DNA of 7,168 nucleotides from Oscillospiraceae bacterium (lineage in GTDB: Bacteria; Bacillota; Clostridia; Oscillospirales; Ruminococcaceae). The position numbers and the translations under genes were made by a program. The DNA is taken from the NCBI GenBank assembly GCA_016302225.1, contig JAEDOB010000108.1:1-7168 (forward strand). The letters run 5' to 3'. Positions 1 through 6,008 of this stretch are shown in pieces; position 1 is the first letter of the stretch; each line of letters opens with the position of its first letter. The notes under the pieces are model-generated. The model was given only the letters and a program-made list of their open reading frames with translations, was not told the origin of the DNA and searched no databases.

Positions 1-1
1 A

Positions 2-778
2 GCGGGCTTCGGTTCTGACCTTGGTGCGGAGAAGTTTTTCGACATAAAGTGCCGTTTTGCGGGACTGAAACCCGACTGCGTTGTGCTGGTTGCTACTATC
101 CGTGCGCTGAAATACAACGGCGGCGTTCCCAAGCCCGAGCTTAATTCGGAAAATACCGAAGCTCTGAAAAAGGGCATTGTAAATCTGAAAACACATATCG
201 AAAATATGCAGAAATTCGGTCTGCCCGTTGTGGTTGCTATTAACCGTTTTCATACCGATACGGACGCCGAGATTGAGATAATCAAGGATTTCTGTGCAGA
301 AATGGGCGTTGAGGTGTCCCTTGCGGAGATATTCGCAAAGGGCGGCGAGGGCGGAACAGATCTTGCGGAGAAGGTTTGCAAGACCATTGAAAATATTCCC
401 TCAAACTTCAAGCCTATTTACGATGAAAAGCTGCCTATCAAGGAAAAGCTTGAAACTATTGCCCGTGAGATTTACCGTGCAGACGGCGTAGTGTACACAA
501 CTCAGGCGGAGAAGGCAATTGCCGAGATCGAGCGTCTGGGCTATGGTGATACGCCCGTTTGCGTGGCTAAGACACAGTATTCCCTGTCCGACGACCCCAC
601 CAAGCTGGGTAAGCCCGAGGGCTTCAAGATAACCGTCCGTGATGTTAAGCTGTCCGCAGGCGCAGGCTTTGTAGTCGCTCTTACGGGAGATATTATGACC
701 ATGCCCGGACTTCCCAAGGCACCCGCCGCTATGAAGATAGACTGTGATGAAAACGGGGAAATTTCGGGACTTTTCTGA
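2..778 (+). CDS. fhs: Formate--tetrahydrofolate ligase, C-terminal 258 residues (5' end outside window)
   Basis: This cytosolic enzyme of one-carbon metabolism makes 10-formyltetrahydrofolate from formate, tetrahydrofolate and ATP. It feeds purine synthesis and, in acetogens, the methyl branch of the Wood-Ljungdahl pathway. The open frame is already running at the left edge. The visible start reads AGFGSDLGAEKFFDIKCR, which matches the conserved AGFGADLGAEKF region of the family. It is followed at fragment residues 30-41 by VATIRALKYNGG, the second classic family signature. The family is about 555 residues long, so roughly the first 300 residues, including the P-loop and the first signature, lie outside. 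The frame ends at TGA 776-778 with no internal break. A hairpin terminator follows 28 bases later. A GTG at 83 could be mistaken for a start, but conserved family sequence continues upstream of it. Identity is near certain. Whether the host is an acetogen cannot be told from this gene, because many non-acetogenic Clostridia carry it. Confidence 0.97.
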   Translation, partial: AGFGSDLGAEKFFDIKCRFAGLKPDCVVLVATIRALKYNGGVPKPELNSENTEALKKGIVNLKTHIENMQKFGLPVVVAINRFHTDTDAEIEIIKDFCAEMGVEVSLAEIFAKGGEGGTDLAEKVCKTIENIPSNFKPIYDEKLPIKEKLETIAREIYRADGVVYTTQAEKAIAEIERLGYGDTPVCVAKTQYSLSDDPTKLGKPEGFKITVRDVKLSAGAGFVVALTGDIMTMPGLPKAPAAMKIDCDENGEISGLF

Positions 779-806
779 TATGTAATGTATCGTTAATAAT
801 TAAAAT

Positions 807-844
807 AGCTTCGCAAAGTCTTGAATTTTGGGCTTTGCGAAGCT
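807..844. terminator. Bidirectional intrinsic terminator between fhs and the convergent CPBP operon
   Basis: A perfect 12-bp inverted repeat (AGCTTCGCAAAG at 807-818, CTTTGCGAAGCT at 833-844) surrounds a 14-nt centre. C820-G831 and T819-G832 can also pair, which shortens the loop to about 10 nt. On the + strand the stem is followed by TTTATTT. On the minus strand it is followed by ATTTTAATT. It therefore has a T-rich tail in both directions and lies between the fhs stop (778) and the stop of the convergent gene (846). It most likely ends both transcripts. Confidence 0.9.
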
Positions 845-845
845 T

Positions 846-1562
846 TTATTTGGTATACGAGATTTTTTTCTTTACAAAAGAGATCAACCGTTCAAATATG
901 ATAGCTGTTATAATTGCAAAACAAGCAATGGGAACGGAACACGCAAGCAGAATGATCATTATAAGTGAGATCATAAAAGAATTTGCTGTGATAAATGAAA
1001 ATGCTGCGGAAATAATCGCCATAACACCGCCAAACTGCATAAATCTGATTTTGATGCTGCTATAACCTGTCATTCGTTTCAGTATGGGATATGAAAAATA
1101 ACATATTGCTGCGGCAGGCAGGCTCATAATAAAGCTTTGCAGCATATATTCAAAAGGTCGGTCGGATCTGTTAATAAAGCTGAGATCTTCATTGCAATAT
1201 CCCAGAAAAATATACATCAGAAGAAAGCACAGTTCAACAACAGCTATGCTGATTTTTTTCATTCCCGCAGGTTCGGTATTGTATTCACATTGTTTAATAT
1301 CAAGAAGTGTTTGAAGTTCTTGGTCGGAAAGATTTTTGATCTTGTTCTTAGACAGCAGCTCAATGGTTTTCTCTGTTTCGCAAAAGGTAAGGCAGAGCTT
1401 TTCCGATTTGTCCTCGGGGGCGGCAAACACGGTTCGGCGTGCGTTTTCTTCATCTTTTTTTAGGCGGATAAGCTCGGGGAATTCCGCCGACAGCTTATCA
1501 AGAAGCTCGGTGTAAACGCTTTTGTCGGCATTGTCGGAAAGTCGGTAGGAGAATTTGTACAT
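846..1562 (-). CDS. Unrecognised membrane protein, soluble N-terminal part plus four predicted membrane segments (238 aa)
   Basis: I do not recognise the family. The chosen ATG at 1562-1560 gives MYKFSYRLSDN and has AGAGG 8 nt upstream. The frame stays open upstream to 1721, but that would add 53 residues lying wholly inside the preceding CPBP gene. Residues 1-100 are polar and probably cytosolic. They include KKDEEN at 35-40 and a helical stretch at 64-92 (EKTIELLSKN, LSDQELQTLL). Hydrophobic segments lie at about 104-122, 143-161, 175-194 and 197-223. The C terminus is basic (FVKKKISYTK), consistent with a cytosolic tail. The gene starts 14 bases after the CPBP stop on the same strand, so the two are probably co-transcribed, and the bidirectional terminator follows its stop directly. 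The sequence is AT-rich compared with fhs and clpB. Co-function with the protease homologue is inferred only from the operon. No catalytic motif is visible. Confidence 0.8.
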   Translation of the reverse strand: MYKFSYRLSDNADKSVYTELLDKLSAEFPELIRLKKDEENARRTVFAAPEDKSEKLCLTFCETEKTIELLSKNKIKNLSDQELQTLLDIKQCEYNTEPAGMKKISIAVVELCFLLMYIFLGYCNEDLSFINRSDRPFEYMLQSFIMSLPAAAICYFSYPILKRMTGYSSIKIRFMQFGGVMAIISAAFSFITANSFMISLIMIILLACSVPIACFAIITAIIFERLISFVKKKISYTK

Positions 1563-1570
1563 AAGGTGTA

Positions 1571-1575
1571 CCTCT
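1571..1575 (-). promoter_or_regulatory. Ribosome binding site that fixes the start of the 238-aa membrane protein
   Basis: AGAGG on the minus strand lies 8 nt upstream of the ATG at 1562-1560 and just before the TAA of the CPBP gene (1579-1577). This spacing favours the internal ATG over the longer open frame reaching 1721, and suggests reinitiation by ribosomes finishing the upstream gene. Confidence 0.7.
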
Positions 1576-1576
1576 A

Positions 1577-2401
1577 TTAAATCGGGTCGCAGCTGTCCGA
1601 CTGCATAACCGACGGTTTTTCTATCAGACTGTTCCGCTTTAATCCCAGAAAACCTAAGGCTGCAAAAATAAGTGCGGGCAGCAGGGAAATGACCATGGGT
1701 GCAACGCTCGTATAATACCATTTGCTTTCATACACCAGGAAGATGGGGAGCAGATTTGCTATGCCGTGTGAGATAGAACAGGGGAAAAGAGAGCCGCTTT
1801 TCTTGAACATATATACCATAAACAGCTGAAGAAAAATATTCGACAGCATAAGTTCGATAAACGAAACGATCGGGTACTCCATAAAAAACAGGATACCAAT
1901 ATGCCATACGGCTCTGATAGTTCCGAGGGCGGCGCAGGCGGGTATCGTGCCCATCACCTTTTCCAATCTCGGGAAAAGATAGCCTATCCAGCCCAGTTCC
2001 TCGCCCAGACATTCGATAAGGCAGGCTGTTCCGATAAGCATTGAAAGAGCCACTTCCTTTATCTGCGGAATGGTAAAGGTGGTGGAAACGTCCTCGGAAA
2101 AAATCAGCAGCATTAGCGGGTCGGCAAGATACGTCAGAGCCGTTGTTCCGAAAATGGAAAGGAGATACATCTTCCAACCCTTTTTAATGTTAAACGCTAT
2201 CCCGAGATTATTCCAGCCTTCCTTTGTTACCTTTGTGATGATCAGTGCTAAAGCCGCAGGTAAAAATCCTGCAAGCATAACAAACATCATAGAGTTGTCC
2301 GAGGTCTGATTGGAATAGCCTTGATACCACAGTATATTCGAGATGATTAAGCAAGGTATCAAGAACACGATTATTTGTTTCCAAATGCTGCTTTTTTTCA
2401 T
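1577..2401 (-). CDS. CPBP-family (Abi/Rce1-like) intramembrane metalloprotease homologue, 274 aa
   Basis: This is a multi-pass membrane protein of the CPBP family, which includes Rce1-like glutamate proteases and bacteriocin self-immunity proteins. Hydrophobic segments lie at about 9-27, 37-57, 76-98, 117-132, 152-173, 178-198, 204-224 and 233-254. The three family motifs are visible: GEELGWIGYLFPRL around residues 133-146 (E134, E135), AVWHIGIL with H167, and SHGIAN with H212 and N216. The EExxxR motif normally has Arg five residues after its first Glu. Here that position is Ile139, codon ATA at 1987-1985. The glutamates and histidines thought to form the active site are kept. The start ATG (2401-2399) has AGAGGG 7 nt upstream, and a perfect sigma-A promoter lies about 40 nt upstream. 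It is the first gene of a two-gene operon. The substrate is unknown. Roles in peptide or bacteriocin processing, or in immunity, are family-level possibilities only. Confidence 0.9.
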   Translation of the reverse strand: MKKSSIWKQIIVFLIPCLIISNILWYQGYSNQTSDNSMMFVMLAGFLPAALALIITKVTKEGWNNLGIAFNIKKGWKMYLLSIFGTTALTYLADPLMLLIFSEDVSTTFTIPQIKEVALSMLIGTACLIECLGEELGWIGYLFPRLEKVMGTIPACAALGTIRAVWHIGILFFMEYPIVSFIELMLSNIFLQLFMVYMFKKSGSLFPCSISHGIANLLPIFLVYESKWYYTSVAPMVISLLPALIFAALGFLGLKRNSLIEKPSVMQSDSCDPI

Positions 2402-2435
2402 ATTGTGTCCCTCTTTTTCGAAAATTTTCTTTATA

Positions 2436-2461
2436 TTTTATTATAAATCATTATAATAAAA
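2436..2461. promoter_or_regulatory. Perfect 11-4-11 AT-rich dyad over the CPBP promoter (operator candidate)
   Basis: The arms TTTTATTATAA (2436-2446) and TTATAATAAAA (2451-2461) are exact reverse complements around the centre ATCA. The dyad covers the -10 box and almost all the spacer of the leftward promoter. The arms contain only A and T, so chance symmetry is more likely than in mixed sequence, and the role as an operator is inference. Confidence 0.4.
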
Positions 2462-2468
2462 ATGTCAA
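2440..2468 (-). promoter_or_regulatory. Sigma-A promoter of the CPBP operon, perfect consensus
   Basis: Read on the minus strand, TTGACA (2468-2463) is followed by a 17-bp spacer and TATAAT (2445-2440). Both hexamers match consensus exactly and the spacing is ideal. A transcript would start near 2433, leaving a leader of about 32 nt before the ATG at 2401 that includes the AGAGGG ribosome binding site. The -35 box is only 8 bp from the structured element ending clpB transcription, so this operon appears insulated from clpB and independently expressed. Confidence 0.88.
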
Positions 2469-2476
2469 GACGCAAA

Positions 2477-2600
2477 AAAGGACTGCCTGAAGGGGCGACC
2501 CCTTTGTCAATTCGTTCGATAAACAGCGAAATGAACAAAGTTTGTCGCTCGGTACCGATAAAACCTTCATATCGGTACTACCCTAGAAAAGCAGTCCTTT
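2477..2600 (-). other. Structured element bounded by a 10-bp inverted repeat: clpB terminator, small RNA or MITE-like repeat
   Basis: The outer arms AAAGGACTGC (2477-2486) and GCAGTCCTTT (2591-2600) pair perfectly and enclose about 104 nt. Three hairpins lie inside: AAGGGG/CCCCTT with a CGA loop (2490-2504); AGCGA/TCGCT (2525-2529 and 2545-2549) around the small palindrome ACAAAGTTTGT; and GTACCGATA/TATCGGTAC (2552-2560 and 2570-2578) with a 9-nt loop. On the minus strand the last arm runs into a TTTTTT tract (2479-2474), so the whole could terminate clpB transcription, whose stop is at 2623. The outer repeat extends imperfectly: the left end reads GCAAAAAAGGACTGC and the right end, inverted, reads TGCAAAGGACTGC. 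That would fit terminal inverted repeats of a small non-autonomous element. No target-site duplication and no open frame are evident. I do not recognise a named RNA family. The structure is directly visible; the function is inferred. Confidence 0.6.
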
Positions 2601-2622
2601 GCAGTTAAAAAAACACGGGAAA

Positions 2623-5235
2623 TTATTCTTCGATTTTCGCAACGGAAACCGTCAGCGCATTGTCAACAAAATCTACCGTAAGAGTTGAGTAAGGCTCAAT
2701 GTCCTCGGCGATTATCTTTCGTGCAATAAGCGTTTCAACCTTGCTCTGAATAAATCTCTTGAGCGGTCTTGCGCCGAATACGGGGTCGTAGCCCTCGTCG
2801 ATAATGTAATTCTTTGCCGCTTCAGTTACATTGACGGAAAGCTGTCTGTCCTCCAGACGGTTGCTGAGATGTGCCAGCATAATATCCACGATCTGACCGA
2901 TGTCCGACTTGGAAAGGGGCTTGTAAAGCACTATCTCGTCCAGACGGTTCAGGAACTCGGGACGGAACTGCTCGTGCAGCAGCTCGTTTACCTCCTCCTC
3001 GGCTTCTTCGGAGATGGTGTTGTCCTCGGTAATGCCGTTCAGAATAGCGGAGGAACCGAGATTTGAAGTGAGGATAATGATAGTGTTCTTGAAATCCACC
3101 TTGCGTCCCTGAGAATCGGTAATGTGACCGTCATCAAGCACCTGTAAGAGAATGTTGAACACGTCGGGGTGCGCCTTTTCGACCTCATCGAACAGCACAA
3201 CGGAATAAGGTCTGCGGCGAACTGCTTCGGTCAGCTGACCGCCTTCCTCGTAGCCCACATATCCCGGAGGTGCTCCAATCAGACGGCTTACGGAGAATTT
3301 CTCCATATATTCCGTCATATCAATGCGGACAATGTTCTTTTCATCGTCAAAGAGAGCTTCCGCAAGTGCCTTTGCAAGCTCGGTTTTTCCGACACCTGTG
3401 GGACCTAAGAACATAAAGGAACCTATGGGTCTGTTGGGGTCCTGAATTCCCGCTCTTGAACGGAGGATAGCTTCGCTGACCTTGAGAACGGCTTCGTCCT
3501 GACCGATAACACGCTTGTGGAGAATGTTCTCCATATTCAGCAGCTTTTCACGCTCGCCCTCCATCAGCTTTGCAACGGGAATGCCCGTCCAGCGGCTGAT
3601 GATACGTGTGATCTCCTCATCGGTCACCTTGTCACGGAGGAGAGTGTTCTTTTTGCCGTTATGCTCCTCGTCCTCGGCTTCGTCAAGCTCCTTCTGGAGA
3701 GCGGGGAGCTTGCCGTATTTCAGCTCGGCAGCCTTGTTAAGGTCGTAATTGCGTTCTGCGGCGGCAATTTCGCCGTTTATCCTTTCGATTTCCTCACGAA
3801 GCTTCTGAACCTTGCCGATGGACGCCTTTTCATTTTCCCAGCGGGCTTTCATCTCGGCAAATTCCGCACGCATTTCCGCAAGCTCCTTCTGAATTTCTTC
3901 AAGGTGCTCCTTGGAAAGCTTGTCGTCCTCTTTTTTCAGAGCAGTTTCCTCAATTTCGTGACGCATTATCTTTCGGGAAATTTCATCAAGCTCGGTGGGC
4001 ATTGAATTCATCTCGGTGCGGATAAGCGCACAGGCTTCGTCCACAAGGTCTATCGCCTTATCGGGGAGAAATCTGTCGGTAATATAACGGTTTGAAAGGG
4101 TAGCGGCGGTAATAAGCGCAGAATCCTGTATTTTTACGCCGTGGAAAACCTCGTAACGCTCTTTCAGACCTCTTAAAATGGAGATAGTGTCCTCAACATT
4201 CGGCTCGGGCACCATAACGGGCTGGAAACGTCTTTCGAGAGCCTTGTCCTTTTCGATGTACTGACGGTACTCGTTCAGAGTTGTCGCACCGATACAATGC
4301 AGCTCGCCCCTTGCCAGCATAGGCTTTAACAGGTTGCCTGCGTCCATTGCGCCGTCGCCCTTGCCTGCGCCGACAATTGTGTGAATTTCATCAATAAAGA
4401 GGAGAATTTCGCCGTTTGCCTTTTTCAGCTCGTTCAGAACGGCTTTCAGACGTTCCTCAAATTCGCCCTTGTACTTTGCACCTGCAACCAGAGCACCCAT
4501 ATCAAGAGAGAAAATTTTCTTATCCTTAAGATTGTTGGGGACATCTCCTCTGACAATTCTCAGAGCAAGTCCCTCGGCAATGGCGGTCTTACCGACGCCG
4601 GGTTCACCGATAAGCACGGGGTTGTTCTTCGTCTTACGGGACAGAATGCGGATAACGTTTCTTATTTCGGTATCACGTCCGATAACCGGGTCAAGCTTGT
4701 TAGCCCTTGCCAGACCGACCAGCTCCTGACCGTACTTTTTCAGCGCATCGTAGGTTTCCTCGGGAGAATCGGTGGTGACACGCTGACCGCCTCTGACTTC
4801 TGAAAGTGCCTTTAAGAAGCCGTCCTTGTCAATGGCAAAGTTTTTGAACAGCTTGGCGGTTTCCTTGTTGGGAGCTTCCAGAAGTCCGAGGAAAAGGTGC
4901 TCGACGGAGATATACTCGTCGGACATACGCTTTGCAGTTTCCTCCGCCTTTTGCAATGCTCTGTCAACGTCCTGAGTGACATAAACGGTGTCGGGCTTGC
5001 GTCCGCTGCCCGTTACACGGGGAATGTTTGACAGGGACGCTTCAACGGCATTTTCAAAGCCCGAAATGTCAACGCCCATTTTCGTCAGCAGCTGGGGGAT
5101 AAGTCCGCCGTCCTGCTTCATCATGGCATAGAGAATGTGCTGCTGCTCAATGTTCATATTCTGATATTCCACAGCGACAGACTGAGCGTTCTGCACTATC
5201 TCGATGGATTTTTTGGTTAAATTCTGCATATTCAT
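2623..5235 (-). CDS. clpB: ATP-dependent disaggregase ClpB (Hsp100), full length, 870 aa
   Basis: ClpB is a cytosolic hexameric AAA+ chaperone that, with DnaK, threads proteins out of heat-induced aggregates. The order is canonical: an N-terminal Clp repeat domain (about 1-145); the first ATPase domain with Walker A GEPGVGKT (210-217), pore loop KYKG (254-257), Walker B ILLFIDE (277-283) and arginine residues R335/R336; a coiled-coil middle domain (about 405-530, with KARWENEKASIGK at 463-475); and the second ATPase domain with Walker A GPTGVGKT (611-618), pore loop GYVGYEEGG (658-666), Walker B VVLFDE (679-684) and sensor-2 GARPLKR (821-827). The length is close to the 857 residues of E. coli ClpB. 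The full-length middle domain separates it from ClpC and ClpA. The ATG at 5235-5233 has AAGGAAG 7 nt upstream, and a second ATG two codons in is less well placed. It begins 2 nt after the upstream ribbon-helix-helix gene, implying translational coupling. No defects are visible. Confidence 0.98.
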   Translation of the reverse strand: MNMQNLTKKSIEIVQNAQSVAVEYQNMNIEQQHILYAMMKQDGGLIPQLLTKMGVDISGFENAVEASLSNIPRVTGSGRKPDTVYVTQDVDRALQKAEETAKRMSDEYISVEHLFLGLLEAPNKETAKLFKNFAIDKDGFLKALSEVRGGQRVTTDSPEETYDALKKYGQELVGLARANKLDPVIGRDTEIRNVIRILSRKTKNNPVLIGEPGVGKTAIAEGLALRIVRGDVPNNLKDKKIFSLDMGALVAGAKYKGEFEERLKAVLNELKKANGEILLFIDEIHTIVGAGKGDGAMDAGNLLKPMLARGELHCIGATTLNEYRQYIEKDKALERRFQPVMVPEPNVEDTISILRGLKERYEVFHGVKIQDSALITAATLSNRYITDRFLPDKAIDLVDEACALIRTEMNSMPTELDEISRKIMRHEIEETALKKEDDKLSKEHLEEIQKELAEMRAEFAEMKARWENEKASIGKVQKLREEIERINGEIAAAERNYDLNKAAELKYGKLPALQKELDEAEDEEHNGKKNTLLRDKVTDEEITRIISRWTGIPVAKLMEGEREKLLNMENILHKRVIGQDEAVLKVSEAILRSRAGIQDPNRPIGSFMFLGPTGVGKTELAKALAEALFDDEKNIVRIDMTEYMEKFSVSRLIGAPPGYVGYEEGGQLTEAVRRRPYSVVLFDEVEKAHPDVFNILLQVLDDGHITDSQGRKVDFKNTIIILTSNLGSSAILNGITEDNTISEEAEEEVNELLHEQFRPEFLNRLDEIVLYKPLSKSDIGQIVDIMLAHLSNRLEDRQLSVNVTEAAKNYIIDEGYDPVFGARPLKRFIQSKVETLIARKIIAEDIEPYSTLTVDFVDNALTVSVAKIEE

Positions 5236-5237
5236 AT

Positions 5238-5876
5238 TTATTCTTCCTTTCCGTTATTGAGGTTAAGGAGTATTTCGCTGCATTCTTCCTCGGGAAGTCC
5301 GAAGAATTCCTTTATGGATTCGTCAAAATGTCTTACATAGGCTGTCACAAGTGCTGCGGTATCGCTTTCGGACATACTTCTGTAATCGCCGTAAATTCGG
5401 AAATTTCCCACATACTTTGCGTCCTCGATAACATAGCCCTCCTCGTGAACGCCCTCCGATTCTCCGTTTCCGAGAACGGTCGCCCAGACGTAGTAAAAGC
5501 CGCTGACCTTGTTCCTCAGAAGCTTGTTCTGCGTTCTGAGGGCTGCCTCCATGCGCCCGAGAATGCTGTCCCCGTCGGGGGTAAGGGTGACGGTGTAGCG
5601 CAGAGTGGGGTTATACTTGTAATTGAGTGCGCTTCGCAGAGAGAGAATATTTGCCGAACCGCCTTCGCAGACCCTAATATCACTGTCCGCTTCAAGCTGT
5701 CTGCCCACTATCCCGAACACCTCGCCTGTATGACATTCGGGAGTTTTGAGGGACAGATAATCCGCAAGAATTTGGTTTATCAAGGCTGAGCGGGAGGTTT
5801 TCAGGCTGTACGCCGCCTTGTCGATACCTTTTACAACCTCGTCCATAAGGATAAGGCTGTAAAGACTTTTATTCAT
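5238..5876 (-). CDS. Ribbon-helix-helix domain protein of unknown function, co-transcribed with clpB (212 aa)
   Basis: I do not recognise the full-length family. Residues 4-42 look like a CopG/Arc-type ribbon-helix-helix: strand SLYSLIL (4-10), helix MDEVVKGIDKAAYSLK (11-26), then the typical turn and second helix TSRSALINQILADYLS (27-42). Such domains dimerise and insert the paired strands into the DNA major groove. Residues about 43-205 form a second region with alternating strand-like stretches (LRYTVTLTP at 92-100, GFYYVWATVLGN at 126-137, GNFRIYGDY at 157-165), a helical middle (ILGRMEAALRTQNKLL) and a helical end. It has no signal peptide or membrane segment. The start at 5876 is supported by AAGGAGG 10 nt upstream. 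It is the first gene after a strong promoter, and its TAA is 2 nt from the clpB ATG. A role as repressor or sensor controlling its own operon is inferred from the fold and the linkage; it has not been demonstrated. Confidence 0.85.
   Translation of the reverse strand: MNKSLYSLILMDEVVKGIDKAAYSLKTSRSALINQILADYLSLKTPECHTGEVFGIVGRQLEADSDIRVCEGGSANILSLRSALNYKYNPTLRYTVTLTPDGDSILGRMEAALRTQNKLLRNKVSGFYYVWATVLGNGESEGVHEEGYVIEDAKYVGNFRIYGDYRSMSESDTAALVTAYVRHFDESIKEFFGLPEEECSEILLNLNNGKEE
5243..5249 (-). promoter_or_regulatory. clpB ribosome binding site inside the end of the upstream gene
   Basis: AAGGAAG on the minus strand lies 7 nt before the clpB ATG and within the last codons (Lys-Glu-Glu) of the ribbon-helix-helix gene. 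The site is exposed only while ribosomes finish the upstream gene, so the two are probably translationally coupled. Confidence 0.7.
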
Positions 5877-5903
5877 CGGAATTTTCCCTCCTTTGTGATT
5901 ATG

Positions 5904-5932
5904 ATTATATCACGCTTTATATAATTTGTCAA
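5904..5932 (-). promoter_or_regulatory. Sigma-A promoter of the RHH-clpB operon, perfect consensus with extended -10
   Basis: On the minus strand, TTGACA (5932-5927) is followed by 17 bp and TATAAT (5909-5904). TGA directly precedes the -10, giving an extended TGnTATAAT. The transcript would start near 5897, so the leader is about 20 nt and almost entirely ribosome binding site (AAGGAGG at 5893-5887). So strong a promoter in front of a stress gene suggests control by repression rather than by an alternative sigma factor. No CIRCE inverted repeat and no CtsR heptad repeat are visible around it. Confidence 0.9.
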
Positions 5933-5945
5933 GAGGTTTATATAA
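5916..5945. repeat. Tandem TTTATATAA boxes 21 bp apart across the clpB-operon -35 (operator candidate)
   Basis: The identical 9-mer TTTATATAA occurs at 5916-5924 and 5937-5945. The start-to-start distance is exactly 21 bp, about two helical turns, so both copies face the same side of the DNA. Each contains the palindrome TTATATAA. One copy lies in the promoter spacer and the other just upstream of the -35. Tandem same-face sites are typical of ribbon-helix-helix operators. The motif is AT-only, so coincidence is possible. Confidence 0.4.
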
Positions 5946-5970
5946 ATTTCTTTGCAAAATCTATTTCGGG

Positions 5971-5999
5971 TTGAATTCTTCAAAATAATGGGATATAAT
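5971..5999 (+). promoter_or_regulatory. Promoter of the thioesterase gene
   Basis: TTGAAT (5971-5976) is followed by 17 bp and TATAAT (5994-5999). The -10 is perfect and the -35 matches four of six positions. The expected start near 6006 gives a leader of about 24 nt containing AGGTGAGG (6015-6022), 7 nt before the ATG. It is divergent from the RHH-clpB promoter, with 38 bp between the two -35 boxes. Confidence 0.8.
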
Positions 6000-6008
6000 A
6001 CTATTATA
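5994..6008. promoter_or_regulatory. 15-bp palindrome over the thioesterase -10 and start site
   Basis: TATAATA (5994-6000) and TATTATA (6002-6008) are exact reverse complements around a single C. The left arm contains the whole -10 box. It could be an operator or simply AT-rich symmetry. Confidence 0.3.

Noticed and set aside
83..778. Short gene starting at GTG 83
   Set aside because: Conserved formate-tetrahydrofolate ligase sequence continues upstream in frame to base 2, so this is the interior of fhs.
1563..1721. N-terminal extension of 53 residues on the 238-aa membrane protein
   Set aside because: It lies entirely within the CPBP coding region in another frame, has no ribosome binding site that I can see, and the internal ATG at 1562 has AGAGG at 8 nt.
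1728..2177. 149-codon minus-strand frame within the CPBP gene
   Set aside because: It is a shifted frame of the CPBP gene, and its protein lacks membrane segments or motifs, while the CPBP frame has all three family motifs.
2477..2600. tRNA or known ribozyme in the three-hairpin element
   Set aside because: The layout superficially recalls a cloverleaf, but the outer stem is 10 bp, the hairpins do not have tRNA arm sizes or a T-loop motif, and no hammerhead CUGAUGA core is present on either strand.
2869..4803. Several + strand open frames (65-162 codons) opposite clpB
   Set aside because: They lie antisense to a fully conserved clpB frame, show no family motifs, and are explained by codon bias creating open antisense frames.
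2623..5235. ClpC or ClpA instead of ClpB
   Set aside because: The middle domain between the ATPase domains is full length (about 125 residues), as in ClpB; ClpC's is about half that and ClpA lacks it.
5328..5789. 153-codon + strand open frame opposite the ribbon-helix-helix gene
   Set aside because: It is the antisense shadow of a gene with good promoter, ribosome binding site and domain evidence.
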